From Bacteroidales bacterium (GTDB lineage: Bacteria > Bacteroidota > Bacteroidia > Bacteroidales > UBA932): a stretch of DNA of 64,000 nucleotides. The stretch is from positions 1 through 64,000 of the forward strand of contig SUYX01000002.1 of NCBI GenBank assembly GCA_015060225.1, given 5' to 3'. The position numbers and the translations under genes were made by a program. This document shows positions 45,762 to 54,810 of the stretch, piece after piece (position 1 is the first letter of the stretch; each line of letters starts with the position of its first letter). A model generated the notes under the pieces. The model was not told the DNA's origin. It did no database searches and was given only the letters and a program-made list of their open reading frames with translations.

Positions 45762-47492
45762 ATGGCAAATTTTTATAGAGATAATTCAGATTTGAAATTT
45801 CAGTTCAGACATCCGCTTATGGATAAGATTGTTGGACTGAAAGAGGATAATTTCAAAGATTTCGGCAAATATGATTATGCTCCTGCTAACGTAGAAGATG
45901 CAATAGATTCTTACGACAGGGTAATGGACATCATTGGCGGCATTTGCGGCGAGATTCTTGCCCCTAATGCAGAGCAGGTTGACCATGACGGTCCTGTATG
46001 TGCTAACGGAAGAATCACTTATGCTGCAGGTACACAGCAGAATCACGATGCCCTTACACAGGCAGGTGTATATGGCCTTGCCCTTCCAAGGGAGTATGGC
46101 GGATTGAATTTCAGCATGGTTCCTTATGTAATGGCAGCTGAACTTGTATCACGCGCAGATGCAGGATTTGCCAATATCTGGGGACTTCAGGACTGTGCAG
46201 AAACAATCTATGAATTTGCTTCAAAAGAGATTAAGGAGGAGTTTCTCCCAAGAATCAATAAAGGTGAGACATGTTCAATGGACCTTACCGAGCCTGATGC
46301 AGGTTCAGACCTCCAGTCTGTAATGCTTAAGGCTACATGGGACGAGGAGAAACAGTCATGGTTCCTTAACGGTGTAAAACGTTTCATTACCAACGGTGAT
46401 GCAGACATCAAACTTGTACTTGCAAGATCTGAAGAGGGCACTACCGATGGTCGTGGCCTTTCATACTTTGTATATGACAAGAAGTGGGGTGGCGTTAATG
46501 TAAGGCGTATAGAGAACAAACTTGGTATAAAGGGCTCCCCTACTGCAGAACTTGTATTCAAGAATGCCCCTGCAAAACTTGTAGGTGACAGGAAACTCGG
46601 TCTTATCAAATATGTAATGTCTCTTATGAACGGTGCAAGGCTTGGTGTAGGTGCCCAGTCTGTAGGTTTGTCTGAGGCTGCATATAGAGAGGCTTTGAAG
46701 TATGCTCATGAGCGTGTACAGTACAAGAAGGCAATCATCAATTTCCCTGCAGTATATGAACTTCTTGCAGTTATGAAGGCTAAACTTCAGGCATCTAGGG
46801 CAATTCTGTATGAAACAACAAGATTTGTTGATATGTACAAGGCTTACAATGCAATTGCAGAAGAGAGAAAACTTACCCCTGAGGAGAGACAGGAGAACAA
46901 GAAATACAGCAAATATGCAGACATGTTTACCCCTGTACTTAAAATGATGTCATCTGAGTACGCAAACCAGAATGCGTATGACGCAATCCAGGTACACGGC
47001 GGTTCAGGTTTCATGAAGGAGTATCCTGTAGAGAGACTTTATAGAGATGCAAGAATCCTTACCATTTATGAGGGTACTTCACAGTTGCAGACCGTAGCAG
47101 CAATCAGATATGTTACCAACGGTTCATACCTTGCAAAAATTCGTGAGTATGAGGCAATGGAGTTCAAACCTGAATATGCAGCACTTAAAGAGAAACTTAT
47201 TGCAATGACTGCACAATATGAGCAGGCATGTGAGATGGTTCAGGGCAAGGGAGAAGAGTATATAGATTTCCACGCCAGAAGACTTGTGGAGATGGCTGCC
47301 CATATCATCATGTCATACCTTCTTATCATAGATGCACAGGTTGATGAGTCATTTGCAAGAAGTGCAGAGGTCTATACCAACAAATCTGAGGCATGGAACA
47401 ACGAGAGGGCATCTTATATTGCCTCATTCAAACCTGAGGACCTAGCTGCATTTTCTGCAATAAAAGAGGAAATCGTTGCTCAGGAGAACTAG
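45762..47492 (+). CDS. Acyl-CoA dehydrogenase
   Basis: 576 residues, longer than short-chain enzymes because of an extra C-terminal helical region (about 435-576). FAD/substrate motifs: DLTEPDAGSDLQSVMLKA, NGVKRFITNGDAD, IHGGSGF-like QVHGGSGFMKEYPVERLYRDARI and the catalytic-base segment IYEGTSQLQ. Likely oxidises a short or branched acyl-CoA (or reduces an enoyl-CoA) with EtfBA as partner. The direction and substrate are not set by sequence. Confidence 0.92.
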   Translation: MANFYRDNSDLKFQFRHPLMDKIVGLKEDNFKDFGKYDYAPANVEDAIDSYDRVMDIIGGICGEILAPNAEQVDHDGPVCANGRITYAAGTQQNHDALTQAGVYGLALPREYGGLNFSMVPYVMAAELVSRADAGFANIWGLQDCAETIYEFASKEIKEEFLPRINKGETCSMDLTEPDAGSDLQSVMLKATWDEEKQSWFLNGVKRFITNGDADIKLVLARSEEGTTDGRGLSYFVYDKKWGGVNVRRIENKLGIKGSPTAELVFKNAPAKLVGDRKLGLIKYVMSLMNGARLGVGAQSVGLSEAAYREALKYAHERVQYKKAIINFPAVYELLAVMKAKLQASRAILYETTRFVDMYKAYNAIAEERKLTPEERQENKKYSKYADMFTPVLKMMSSEYANQNAYDAIQVHGGSGFMKEYPVERLYRDARILTIYEGTSQLQTVAAIRYVTNGSYLAKIREYEAMEFKPEYAALKEKLIAMTAQYEQACEMVQGKGEEYIDFHARRLVEMAAHIIMSYLLIIDAQVDESFARSAEVYTNKSEAWNNERASYIASFKPEDLAAFSAIKEEIVAQEN

Positions 47493-47516
47493 TTTCTCTC
47501 TACAGCATATAAAAGT

Positions 47517-47548
47517 ACAGTGGCCCCATAAGGAGGCCACTGTTTTTA
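47517..47548 (+). terminator. Terminator of the etf-acyl-CoA dehydrogenase operon
   Basis: ACAGTGGCC and GGCCACTGT form a 9-bp stem followed by five T. It overlaps the convergent gene's stop. Confidence 0.85.
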
Positions 47549-49081
47549 TACAATCGATCTTGTAGTTCTTTTAGTATCTGTTTCTGTATGTTGCCCTGTC
47601 TCTTTACGGCTAATTTGTTCGTATGAATCTTTAAAATCGTACTCAAGCATACCGCAAACTTTACAGCGGTATGTAATTCTATATACCTTAACTTTGTATG
47701 CTATAGAATAATCTTTATAAAGGGTTGTAGTGGTTGTTTCAGTATGTTCCTTTTTATCGCTTTCAGTAGTATATGAACTTCCATTTGAATACTTATATGT
47801 TGTTACAAGGTATGTCTTCCATTTCTTTTCATCTTTTGCCACATCCCTTACCTTTACCTTTTCATGATCATACTCAATGTATTCCTTCCAGAACTCTGTT
47901 TTCAGCTCTTCAATTTTATACATTTCCTTACATTCAGGGCATCTGTCATGAGGAATTTTGTCGAGAAGAGGAAATGTAATGAATTTAAAACTCAACAATG
48001 CTGTAACTATATTGAATAACATGAAAATTGCAACCATACCGCGGCATCCCAGAACCACTATCCATACATAAACACATATAATTGAAACAACAGCAATTAA
48101 TTTGAACAATTGTTTATTGGAGAATTTTTTCAGTACATGCGGATAATGAATCAGGTAACCTACTACAAATGCCGGGAGCATTGGTGTAAGCCAGTACCAC
48201 ACCAATACCATAAATACCATAATAATTGCAAGAAATACAAATACTATCTTCCCTATAATTCCGTTGAAAGAAAACTCCGGACCATTGTAGATTGAAGAAT
48301 CAATCATTCTGCACAATGCATTCCTCCCCATTATTAATTTTCTGAAAGGAAACATTTTTGCAATAAGTCTGCTGTCGGTTTCTTTCCATTTCAGAAGTTC
48401 AGAATTTCCCTCCTTGTCAAAAATCAATACAGGCATATGCCGTCCTTTGTCCCCCATTACCCTCAGAGAAGTGAACTCAGCTATCATTTTGTCTTTTTTG
48501 TAGTATACATATAGAGCTGGAGATGCTTTCTTTTCAATTTTCTCTAAAGATTTGCCTAATAATTTCCTGTTGAATTTGCTCTCAAGAATATGATATTTTC
48601 CTGCAGACTGAGAAATGATGTGTCTTCTTATTTTCCCTGATACCTGCGGCTCCATATTGTCGTGTTTGATTTTAGCCTTTGTGCCATCATCAAATACAAC
48701 ATCATATTTGTACGGATATCCTTCACATTTTACATTTGATACAATCTCAGATTTCTTGGTTGAAGGGTTTTTGGCCTTGAAATTGTAACCCAATTCCTCT
48801 ATAGGAATCAATCCTCTTATGCCAGATTCACTCTCTGCCCAAAAAGCATACCTTTTATTATAGAATCCTATAATTTTAACCTTTTCACCTTGTTTTACAC
48901 TGCCTATTATGGAATCTGTATAAGCCAATTTGTATATGTTGGCTTTTGAAGGTGCTTCTATTTCATCCAGGATCTTTACTTTATGCCTTACAGAAAAGGA
49001 GTTGGCCAAATGAGCCAGAATTATGAGAACGATTGCAACTTTACAAACATTCTTGTGGGAAAACAGTTTTTTACTTTTCAT
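47546..49081 (-). CDS. Membrane protein with SH3-like domain and split zinc ribbon
   Basis: 511 residues from the ATG at 49081. An N-terminal hydrophobic segment (signal or anchor), then an SH3-like stretch (IYKLAYTDSIIGSVKQGEKVKIIGFYNKRYAFWAESESGIRGLIP) and a basic beta-rich region. Residues about 270-380 contain four membrane helices. The C-terminal part has CPECKEMYKIEEL and, about 90 residues later, YRCKVCGMLEYDF: two CxxC knuckles that could form one zinc ribbon, separated by a Ser/Thr-rich insert. Family not recognised; a bacterial surface/membrane sensor is a guess. Confidence 0.7.
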   Translation of the reverse strand: MKSKKLFSHKNVCKVAIVLIILAHLANSFSVRHKVKILDEIEAPSKANIYKLAYTDSIIGSVKQGEKVKIIGFYNKRYAFWAESESGIRGLIPIEELGYNFKAKNPSTKKSEIVSNVKCEGYPYKYDVVFDDGTKAKIKHDNMEPQVSGKIRRHIISQSAGKYHILESKFNRKLLGKSLEKIEKKASPALYVYYKKDKMIAEFTSLRVMGDKGRHMPVLIFDKEGNSELLKWKETDSRLIAKMFPFRKLIMGRNALCRMIDSSIYNGPEFSFNGIIGKIVFVFLAIIMVFMVLVWYWLTPMLPAFVVGYLIHYPHVLKKFSNKQLFKLIAVVSIICVYVWIVVLGCRGMVAIFMLFNIVTALLSFKFITFPLLDKIPHDRCPECKEMYKIEELKTEFWKEYIEYDHEKVKVRDVAKDEKKWKTYLVTTYKYSNGSSYTTESDKKEHTETTTTTLYKDYSIAYKVKVYRITYRCKVCGMLEYDFKDSYEQISRKETGQHTETDTKRTTRSIV

Positions 49082-49178
49082 AAGCCTGAATTTATAGTGA
49101 AACATTAAAGTGCTGTTTGGCAAACTTAAGGTATCTTAAGAAAATAATTGTATAAGGCCCGTATTAAAATTACTTTCA

Positions 49179-49210
49179 CAAATATACAAAATTTAATTTT
49201 CGTATCTTTG
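49179..49210. promoter_or_regulatory. Divergent -7 motifs, membrane protein and DUF2520 gene
   Basis: TATATTTG on the minus strand (49179-49186) and TATCTTTG on the plus strand (49203-49210). Confidence 0.6.
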
Positions 49211-49235
49211 CATCAAAATGTATAGTTTATAGGAA

Positions 49236-50024
49236 ATGTACAAAATCAACATTATAGGAGCCGGTAATGTTGCATTCAGGATGGCTCTGTTCCTGCAGGC
49301 GGCCGGCCATTCTGTTGAATGCGTCTGTGCAAGGAACCTGGAAAAGGGAGAGAAAGTTGTAAGGGCCCTCAAAAGGAGCCGCAGCAATGCTTTTGCTACG
49401 GATGATTTCTCATCTGTTCCACTATCCGACATTACAATAATAGCAGTAAGTGACAATGCCATTAAGGAAGTTGCCTCCCTTTTGCCGTACAAGAATGTTT
49501 TTACTGTACACACCAGCGGTGCCACTCCTATGAGTATCCTTACTGAGGCCGGACTTACAAATACAGGTGTATTCTATCCCCTCATGACATTGAGCATGAA
49601 CAAGGACCTTGACATCAGGCTTGTACCTTTCCTGCTTGAGGCAGATAGCGCAAAGGGAAATGAGATTCTGGTAAACATTGTAAATTCAATTAAGGCAGAA
49701 TATAAAATATGTGACTCACAAAAGAGACTCCAGTTCCACACTGCCGCAATATTTACAACAAACTTCATCAACTATTCATTGTCTCTTGCATACGACATCT
49801 CTCATCCAGATTTTACATTTCTGCTCCCCAGTGCAATTGAAAGCGTCAGGAAAGCATTTCTTAATACTCCTGCCGCATCGCAGACCGGTCCTGCAAGAAG
49901 GGGTGATACAAATACAATAGAAAAGCATAAAAAAATCTTGTCTGACGGGAAATTCAGGGAGCACCTGGAGGTGTATGAATTCCTTACAGACAAGATCTAT
50001 AAAAAATATAATCCCGACAAATAA
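49236..50024 (+). CDS. Rossmann-like / DUF2520 protein
   Basis: 262 residues. NAD(P)-binding start INIIGAGNVAFRMALFLQAAGHSVECVCARN, followed by ITIIAVSDNAIKEVA, then VHTSGATP and the C-terminal DUF2520 helical domain. Proteins of this type are predicted oxidoreductases of unknown substrate. In relatives the gene is usually followed by kdsC-like and maf genes; here a transporter on the other strand lies between. Confidence 0.88.
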   Translation: MYKINIIGAGNVAFRMALFLQAAGHSVECVCARNLEKGEKVVRALKRSRSNAFATDDFSSVPLSDITIIAVSDNAIKEVASLLPYKNVFTVHTSGATPMSILTEAGLTNTGVFYPLMTLSMNKDLDIRLVPFLLEADSAKGNEILVNIVNSIKAEYKICDSQKRLQFHTAAIFTTNFINYSLSLAYDISHPDFTFLLPSAIESVRKAFLNTPAASQTGPARRGDTNTIEKHKKILSDGKFREHLEVYEFLTDKIYKKYNPDK

Positions 50025-50025
50025 T

Positions 50026-51537
50026 TTAAATCAGACCATTTGAACCGAGTAGAATCAGCATTGTATATCCAAGTACAAGACCAATAATGCCTACACCTAT
50101 TCCAACCTTCATCATATCTTTCTGATCTATAAAACCAGTAGAATGTGCAAGGGCATTAGGTGGAGTACTTATAGGAAGTATCATTGCCATTGATGAACCG
50201 ATTGCAACACCTATGAGCATTACAGCCACACCTCCAAATGGCTCCATCTGCTCTCCCATGGCCCTTCCTACCGTACCAAGAATTGGGACAAGCAATGCTG
50301 CACTTGCAGTATTTGAAATGAAGTTTGACATTACATAACATAAAATGCCGCCACCAATCAGCACTGCCATAACCGGCCAAGTATGGAATGGAATGGCTGT
50401 AATAAGATGTTTGGCGAGACCTGTTTCATTAAGGGCCACTCCAAGTGCAAAGCCACCTGCAACCATCCATAGCACAGACCAGTTTATCTCCTCAAGGTCC
50501 CTTCTTCCAATAATGCCAATGGCACAAAATACACCAATTGGGAGCATAGCAACAACATTTGAATTAACTCCTGTATATTTGTCAGTTACCCATAAAAGAA
50601 CGGTTATTGCAAATGTGATATAAACTACTATTGAACGCCAGTCTTTCTTGGCCTCACCTTCAATGTTGAGAACAATTTTCTTCTGTTTGAAAGGGAACAG
50701 TTTCATTAGAAGCAGCCAACCCAAGAACAATACAACTATAGTAAATGGCAACATGAAAAACATCCATTCACCAAACCCCATATTCAGATTCAGTCCCGAA
50801 GGATCATTCAAATATTTTAAAGCTATTGCATTTGGTGGCGTTCCGATAGGTGTTCCCAATCCACCCACATTGGCTGCTACAGGAATTGCCATTGCAAGTG
50901 CAATTTTACCTTTACCGTCTGCAGGCAGAGCCTTAAGAACAGGGGCAAGAAATGTAAGCATCATGGCTGCTGTAGCAGTATTGCTGAGGAACATTGAAAA
51001 TATCCCCGTCACTACAATAAATCCCAGAAGTACAAAATTTGAATGTGTGCCAAACGGCTTGAGCAGTATTCTTGCGAGAGCTCCGTCCATTCCAGTTTTT
51101 GTAGCAGCAATGGCAAGTATGAAACCTCCCAGGAACAGCATAATTATTGGATCAGCATAACAATTCAACAAAGAATTGTATTTGATAAGTGTTCCAAGTT
51201 CATTCACATCATAGCCTTGTCTGAACAGCCAAAGGGCACTGTCCGAACATGTGAACAATAATAGCACTATTACAATTGTAGAAGTAACCCATGCAGATAC
51301 GCCTTCAAGTATCCACATTAGGGTAGCAAAGACAAATACGGCAATCACCCTTTTCTCAATAATTGTAAGCCCCTCTATGCCGAAAGAAGATTCAGGCACA
51401 AGAAGAATTAAAAGAGACGCAATTACTGGAATCGCAATTCGTAAAGCAGTTGACAGGATACTTTTTGTGTATTTAGGATCTTTTTTTCTGTTCTGGTATT
51501 TCTCTACCAGCTGATAACCCAAAAATGATTTGAACAT
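50026..51537 (-). CDS. SLC13/DASS-family sodium:dicarboxylate transporter
   Basis: 503 residues, about 11-12 membrane segments. The two SNT motifs FLSNTATAAMM and FISNTASAALL, with GGLGTPIGTPPNAIA and ISTPPNALAHSTGF, are the paired hairpins of Na+-coupled dicarboxylate/sulfate carriers (VcINDY-like). Imports succinate, malate or similar. Minus strand between two plus-strand genes. Confidence 0.9.
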   Translation of the reverse strand: MFKSFLGYQLVEKYQNRKKDPKYTKSILSTALRIAIPVIASLLILLVPESSFGIEGLTIIEKRVIAVFVFATLMWILEGVSAWVTSTIVIVLLLFTCSDSALWLFRQGYDVNELGTLIKYNSLLNCYADPIIMLFLGGFILAIAATKTGMDGALARILLKPFGTHSNFVLLGFIVVTGIFSMFLSNTATAAMMLTFLAPVLKALPADGKGKIALAMAIPVAANVGGLGTPIGTPPNAIALKYLNDPSGLNLNMGFGEWMFFMLPFTIVVLFLGWLLLMKLFPFKQKKIVLNIEGEAKKDWRSIVVYITFAITVLLWVTDKYTGVNSNVVAMLPIGVFCAIGIIGRRDLEEINWSVLWMVAGGFALGVALNETGLAKHLITAIPFHTWPVMAVLIGGGILCYVMSNFISNTASAALLVPILGTVGRAMGEQMEPFGGVAVMLIGVAIGSSMAMILPISTPPNALAHSTGFIDQKDMMKVGIGVGIIGLVLGYTMLILLGSNGLI

Positions 51538-51560
51538 AAAAATTGATAATTAGATATTTA

Positions 51561-51600
51561 CAAAAATAATTATAAATCCTTAACATTTGTAGTAACTTTG
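51561..51600. promoter_or_regulatory. Divergent -7 motifs, SLC13 and kdsC-like genes
   Basis: TATTTTTG on the minus strand (51561-51568) and TAACTTTG on the plus strand (51593-51600). Confidence 0.6.
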
Positions 51601-51621
51601 CACAATAAATGAGATTTTTCT

Positions 51622-52179
51622 ATGGGCAATTATAAAACTAAACTAAAAGAGATAAAAGGATTTGCATTTGATGTAGACGGAGTATTTACAGACGGAAGCG
51701 TACTGGTAATGCCTGACGGAGACCTGTTGCGTATCCATAATGCCAAAGACGGTTATGGTGTAAGATGGGCATATTTGTGCGGTTATCATATTGCAATAAT
51801 TACAGGAGGCTATTCAGAATCTGTAAGGAAAAGGTTCCAGGGTATTGGAGTGGAACATATTTATTTGAAATCAAGGGACAAATTGCCTGATTTCTATGAT
51901 TTCTGCAATAAATGCGGCATTTCGCCCAAAGAGGTTGCCTTTGTAGGTGATGATATTCCTGATATTCCTATCCTTAAAGAGTGCGGACTGGCTGTATGTC
52001 CTTCAGATGCAGTTCAGGAAGTAAAGGATGTCTGTGATTATGTATCATTATACCCGGGAGGACGCGGATGTGTCCGTGATCTCATAGAACAAGTATTGAA
52101 GGTACAGGGCAAATGGGAGTTTGACGCATCATTGTATGCCGGCAAGTTCGGCCAGGGAATGGATGACCCTAAAAAATGA
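51622..52179 (+). CDS. kdsC: KdsC-type HAD phosphatase
   Basis: 185 residues. FAFDVDGVFTDGSV (catalytic Asp pair), IAIITGGYSESVRKRFQ, and FVGDDIPDIPILKECGLAVCPSDAV are KdsC motifs. Removes phosphate from Kdo-8-P in LPS core synthesis. No cap domain, as expected for a tetrameric C0 HAD. Overlaps in context with maf, which starts 7 bp after its stop. Confidence 0.88.
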   Translation: MGNYKTKLKEIKGFAFDVDGVFTDGSVLVMPDGDLLRIHNAKDGYGVRWAYLCGYHIAIITGGYSESVRKRFQGIGVEHIYLKSRDKLPDFYDFCNKCGISPKEVAFVGDDIPDIPILKECGLAVCPSDAVQEVKDVCDYVSLYPGGRGCVRDLIEQVLKVQGKWEFDASLYAGKFGQGMDDPKK

Positions 52180-52186
52180 TGGAAAT

Positions 52187-52774
52187 ATGCTCAACAAAAT
52201 TCTCAAAGGTAAAACAATCATACTTGGTTCCGCTTCTCCACGCAGAAAGGAACTCCTTGCAGGATTGGGTATAGATTTTACAGTTGATACAAACATAAAT
52301 TTTGAAGAAGTTGCTCCCGAAGAACTTTTATTGCAGGAATATCCGGAATATATGGCCAACGGCAAATCCTATGGATTCTACAGGGAACTTTTGGATGATG
52401 AGATTCTAATAACCGCTGATACTATGGTCCTATGTTCAGACGAAATTATGGGCAAGCCGGCAGATAGAGATGATGCAATAAGAATGTTGTCCAAATTGAG
52501 TGACAATACACACAAGGTACTTACCGGAGTGTGTCTGAGAAGTACAGAAAGGGAACTCTCATTTACCGTTACTACAGATGTAACATTCGGCAAACTTGGA
52601 CAGGATGAAATTGAGCATTATATAGACAAATACCGCCCATATGACAAAGCAGGTTCATATGGTGTGCAGGAATGGATTGGATTTGTAGGAATTAAAAGCA
52701 TTCACGGTTCATATTTCAATGTAATGGGACTTCCAGTGCACATATTGTACAACAAACTTAAGGAGATGGTTTAG
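52187..52774 (+). CDS. maf: Maf-family nucleotide pyrophosphatase
   Basis: 195 residues from the ATG at 52187 (an upstream in-frame start at 52121 would lie inside kdsC). Motifs: ILGSASPRRKELLAGLG, ITADTMVLC, GKPADRDDAIRML, and YDKAGSYGVQEWIG. Hydrolyses noncanonical NTPs such as dTTP/UTP or modified nucleotides (house-cleaning); linked to septum control in some bacteria. Confidence 0.92.
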   Translation: MLNKILKGKTIILGSASPRRKELLAGLGIDFTVDTNINFEEVAPEELLLQEYPEYMANGKSYGFYRELLDDEILITADTMVLCSDEIMGKPADRDDAIRMLSKLSDNTHKVLTGVCLRSTERELSFTVTTDVTFGKLGQDEIEHYIDKYRPYDKAGSYGVQEWIGFVGIKSIHGSYFNVMGLPVHILYNKLKEMV

Positions 52775-52776
52775 AA

Positions 52777-54672
52777 TCATCTCCTTTTTATCATATTGCC
52801 CTCTATTGAAACTGTAGAATTGTCAATCATATCCCTGAGCACTTTCAGGTAGAAACTGTAATCATCACCTGCAGCTGTTTCAATTGCACTGATTGGAATT
52901 TCGCCATTATTGTCAATCATAGAATGGATATGGGCACTCACCTCTTTCCGTCTAAAACTTTCATGACTGCCGTTCCTGTTCCTGATGCAAACATCACATA
53001 CACCGCAATCCTTTGAAGCCTCCTGACCAAAATACTCTATCAGCTGCCTGCTCCGGCATACTTCATCATTATTTACAAACGAAATAATGCTCTCAACCCT
53101 TTTCTGGAAAAGGGCTTTACGGGCATCATAATTCTTCTGTGACAAATAAAGGTTAGATTCCACCAATCTCTCCGTATTCATGATAATCAGAGGAGTACGT
53201 ACTTTAGGAATATACTTGATTATGTTGAGTTTGGATAGCTGCTTAAGTTTATCCTTCACACCAATGACAGAATCTGTAGTTACCCTTGCAATATAATCTT
53301 CGTCTATAGGGGTGAGTCTGGAGAACAGTGCAGTATATATTCTCAAGACAGATTTGATGAACCTGTCGAGTTCCGGATTGTCAATCTGAACCTTGTACAG
53401 TTCATCCCTGCCCACTGTAAACATAATTCTCGACGGATTGTCCAGTTCATCAGTAAGTTCCCAATACCCCTCCTGCTCCAGGTATTTTATTGCATAATAG
53501 GCTGATACGGAATTGAGGGAAAACTTCTTTGAGAATTCAATCAGATTGAATTTGTTTACACTCTCATTTCCCCCCTCATATGGGATATTAAGATATATGA
53601 ACACCTTCTGGTAAATCTCTTTTATGTATTGGATGTCGGGAAAAGAGATTGTATGTATTTGCCTCAGGCGGGAGATGTCCGAAGAATTCCACAATAATGT
53701 GGCATATGAACGTTTTCTGTCCCTACCTGCACGGCCTGCCTCCTGGAAATATGCTTCCAATGAATCCGGAAGATCATAATGTATTACAAATCTCACATCA
53801 GGTTTGTCAATGCCCATACCAAATGCATTGGTAGCTACAATCACCCTAATTTCATCTTTAATCCATGCATCCTGTTTTGCACTCCTGAGATCCTTGCCAA
53901 GCCCGGCATGGTAAAAATCGGAAGTTATGCCATTTTGGCGCAAAAAAGAAGAGATTTCCTCACATCTTTTCCTTTCTCTTACATAAACAATTCCGGTACC
54001 TGGAACACCATTGCATACCTTAAGAATATTACCGAACTTGTCATCCACATTTCTAACCACATAAGAAAGATTGTCCCTTTCAAATCCCGATACAATTACA
54101 TTAGGCCTGGAAAAATTGAGCTTCTGCATTATATCTTCCGCCACTGACTTAGTTGCAGTTGCAGTTAGGGCAATTATTGGAATGTCGCCTATAAGCTCTT
54201 GTATCTCTTTAATTTGCAGATATGCAGGCCTGAAGTCATAACCCCATTGTGATATACAGTGTGCCTCATCTACAACAAGGAAATTCACATTCATTTTTCT
54301 AACCCTTTCCCGGAACATATGAGTATGTAGCCTCTCGGGAGATACATAGAGAAATTTGTAATCTCCATAAATGGCATTGTCCAATGTTGTATCAATCTGG
54401 GAATAAGTCATTCCAGAATATACGGCCAATGCTCTTATACCCTTATTGTTAAGATTCTGCACCTGATCCTTCATCAAAGCAATGAGGGGGGAAATGACAA
54501 GACAAATACCCTCTTTTGCCATTGCGGGTACCTGGAAGCATACAGATTTTCCGCCACCGGTAGGCATGAGAGCAAGAGTGTCGTCACCTTTCAATGCAGA
54601 ATTAATTATCTCTTCCTGCATTGGACGGAAACTGTCATATCCCCAATATTTCTTTAAAATTTCCCTTATCAT
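52777..54672 (-). CDS. recQ: ATP-dependent DNA helicase RecQ
   Basis: 631 residues. Walker A MPTGGGKSVCFQ, DEAH-box VVDEAHCISQWGYDFRPAY, motif VI QEAGRAGRDRKRS, then a zinc-binding/RQC region with CRSRQLIEYFGQEASKDCGVCDVC. An HRDC domain is not evident. Unwinds DNA at replication and repair junctions. Promoter TAAATTTG on the minus strand at 54692-54699. Confidence 0.93.
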   Translation of the reverse strand: MIREILKKYWGYDSFRPMQEEIINSALKGDDTLALMPTGGGKSVCFQVPAMAKEGICLVISPLIALMKDQVQNLNNKGIRALAVYSGMTYSQIDTTLDNAIYGDYKFLYVSPERLHTHMFRERVRKMNVNFLVVDEAHCISQWGYDFRPAYLQIKEIQELIGDIPIIALTATATKSVAEDIMQKLNFSRPNVIVSGFERDNLSYVVRNVDDKFGNILKVCNGVPGTGIVYVRERKRCEEISSFLRQNGITSDFYHAGLGKDLRSAKQDAWIKDEIRVIVATNAFGMGIDKPDVRFVIHYDLPDSLEAYFQEAGRAGRDRKRSYATLLWNSSDISRLRQIHTISFPDIQYIKEIYQKVFIYLNIPYEGGNESVNKFNLIEFSKKFSLNSVSAYYAIKYLEQEGYWELTDELDNPSRIMFTVGRDELYKVQIDNPELDRFIKSVLRIYTALFSRLTPIDEDYIARVTTDSVIGVKDKLKQLSKLNIIKYIPKVRTPLIIMNTERLVESNLYLSQKNYDARKALFQKRVESIISFVNNDEVCRSRQLIEYFGQEASKDCGVCDVCIRNRNGSHESFRRKEVSAHIHSMIDNNGEIPISAIETAAGDDYSFYLKVLRDMIDNSTVSIEGNMIKRR

Positions 54673-54691
54673 CCCTCTTTTTTCTTCCCGA

Positions 54692-54765
54692 CAAATTTAA
54701 GATATATTTGGCAAACTTTTTGATATTCTTTATAGCGGCAATTTGCACTATTTTAACTATATTTG
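54692..54765. promoter_or_regulatory. Divergent -7 motifs, recQ and pckA
   Basis: TAAATTTG on the minus strand (54692-54699), overlapping a TTCCCGACA word by two bases, and TATATTTG on the plus strand (54758-54765) for pckA. Confidence 0.6.
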
Positions 54766-54810
54766 CCAACGGAAAAAATAATAAAAAACCATTTAACAAA
54801 TATAAATGAT

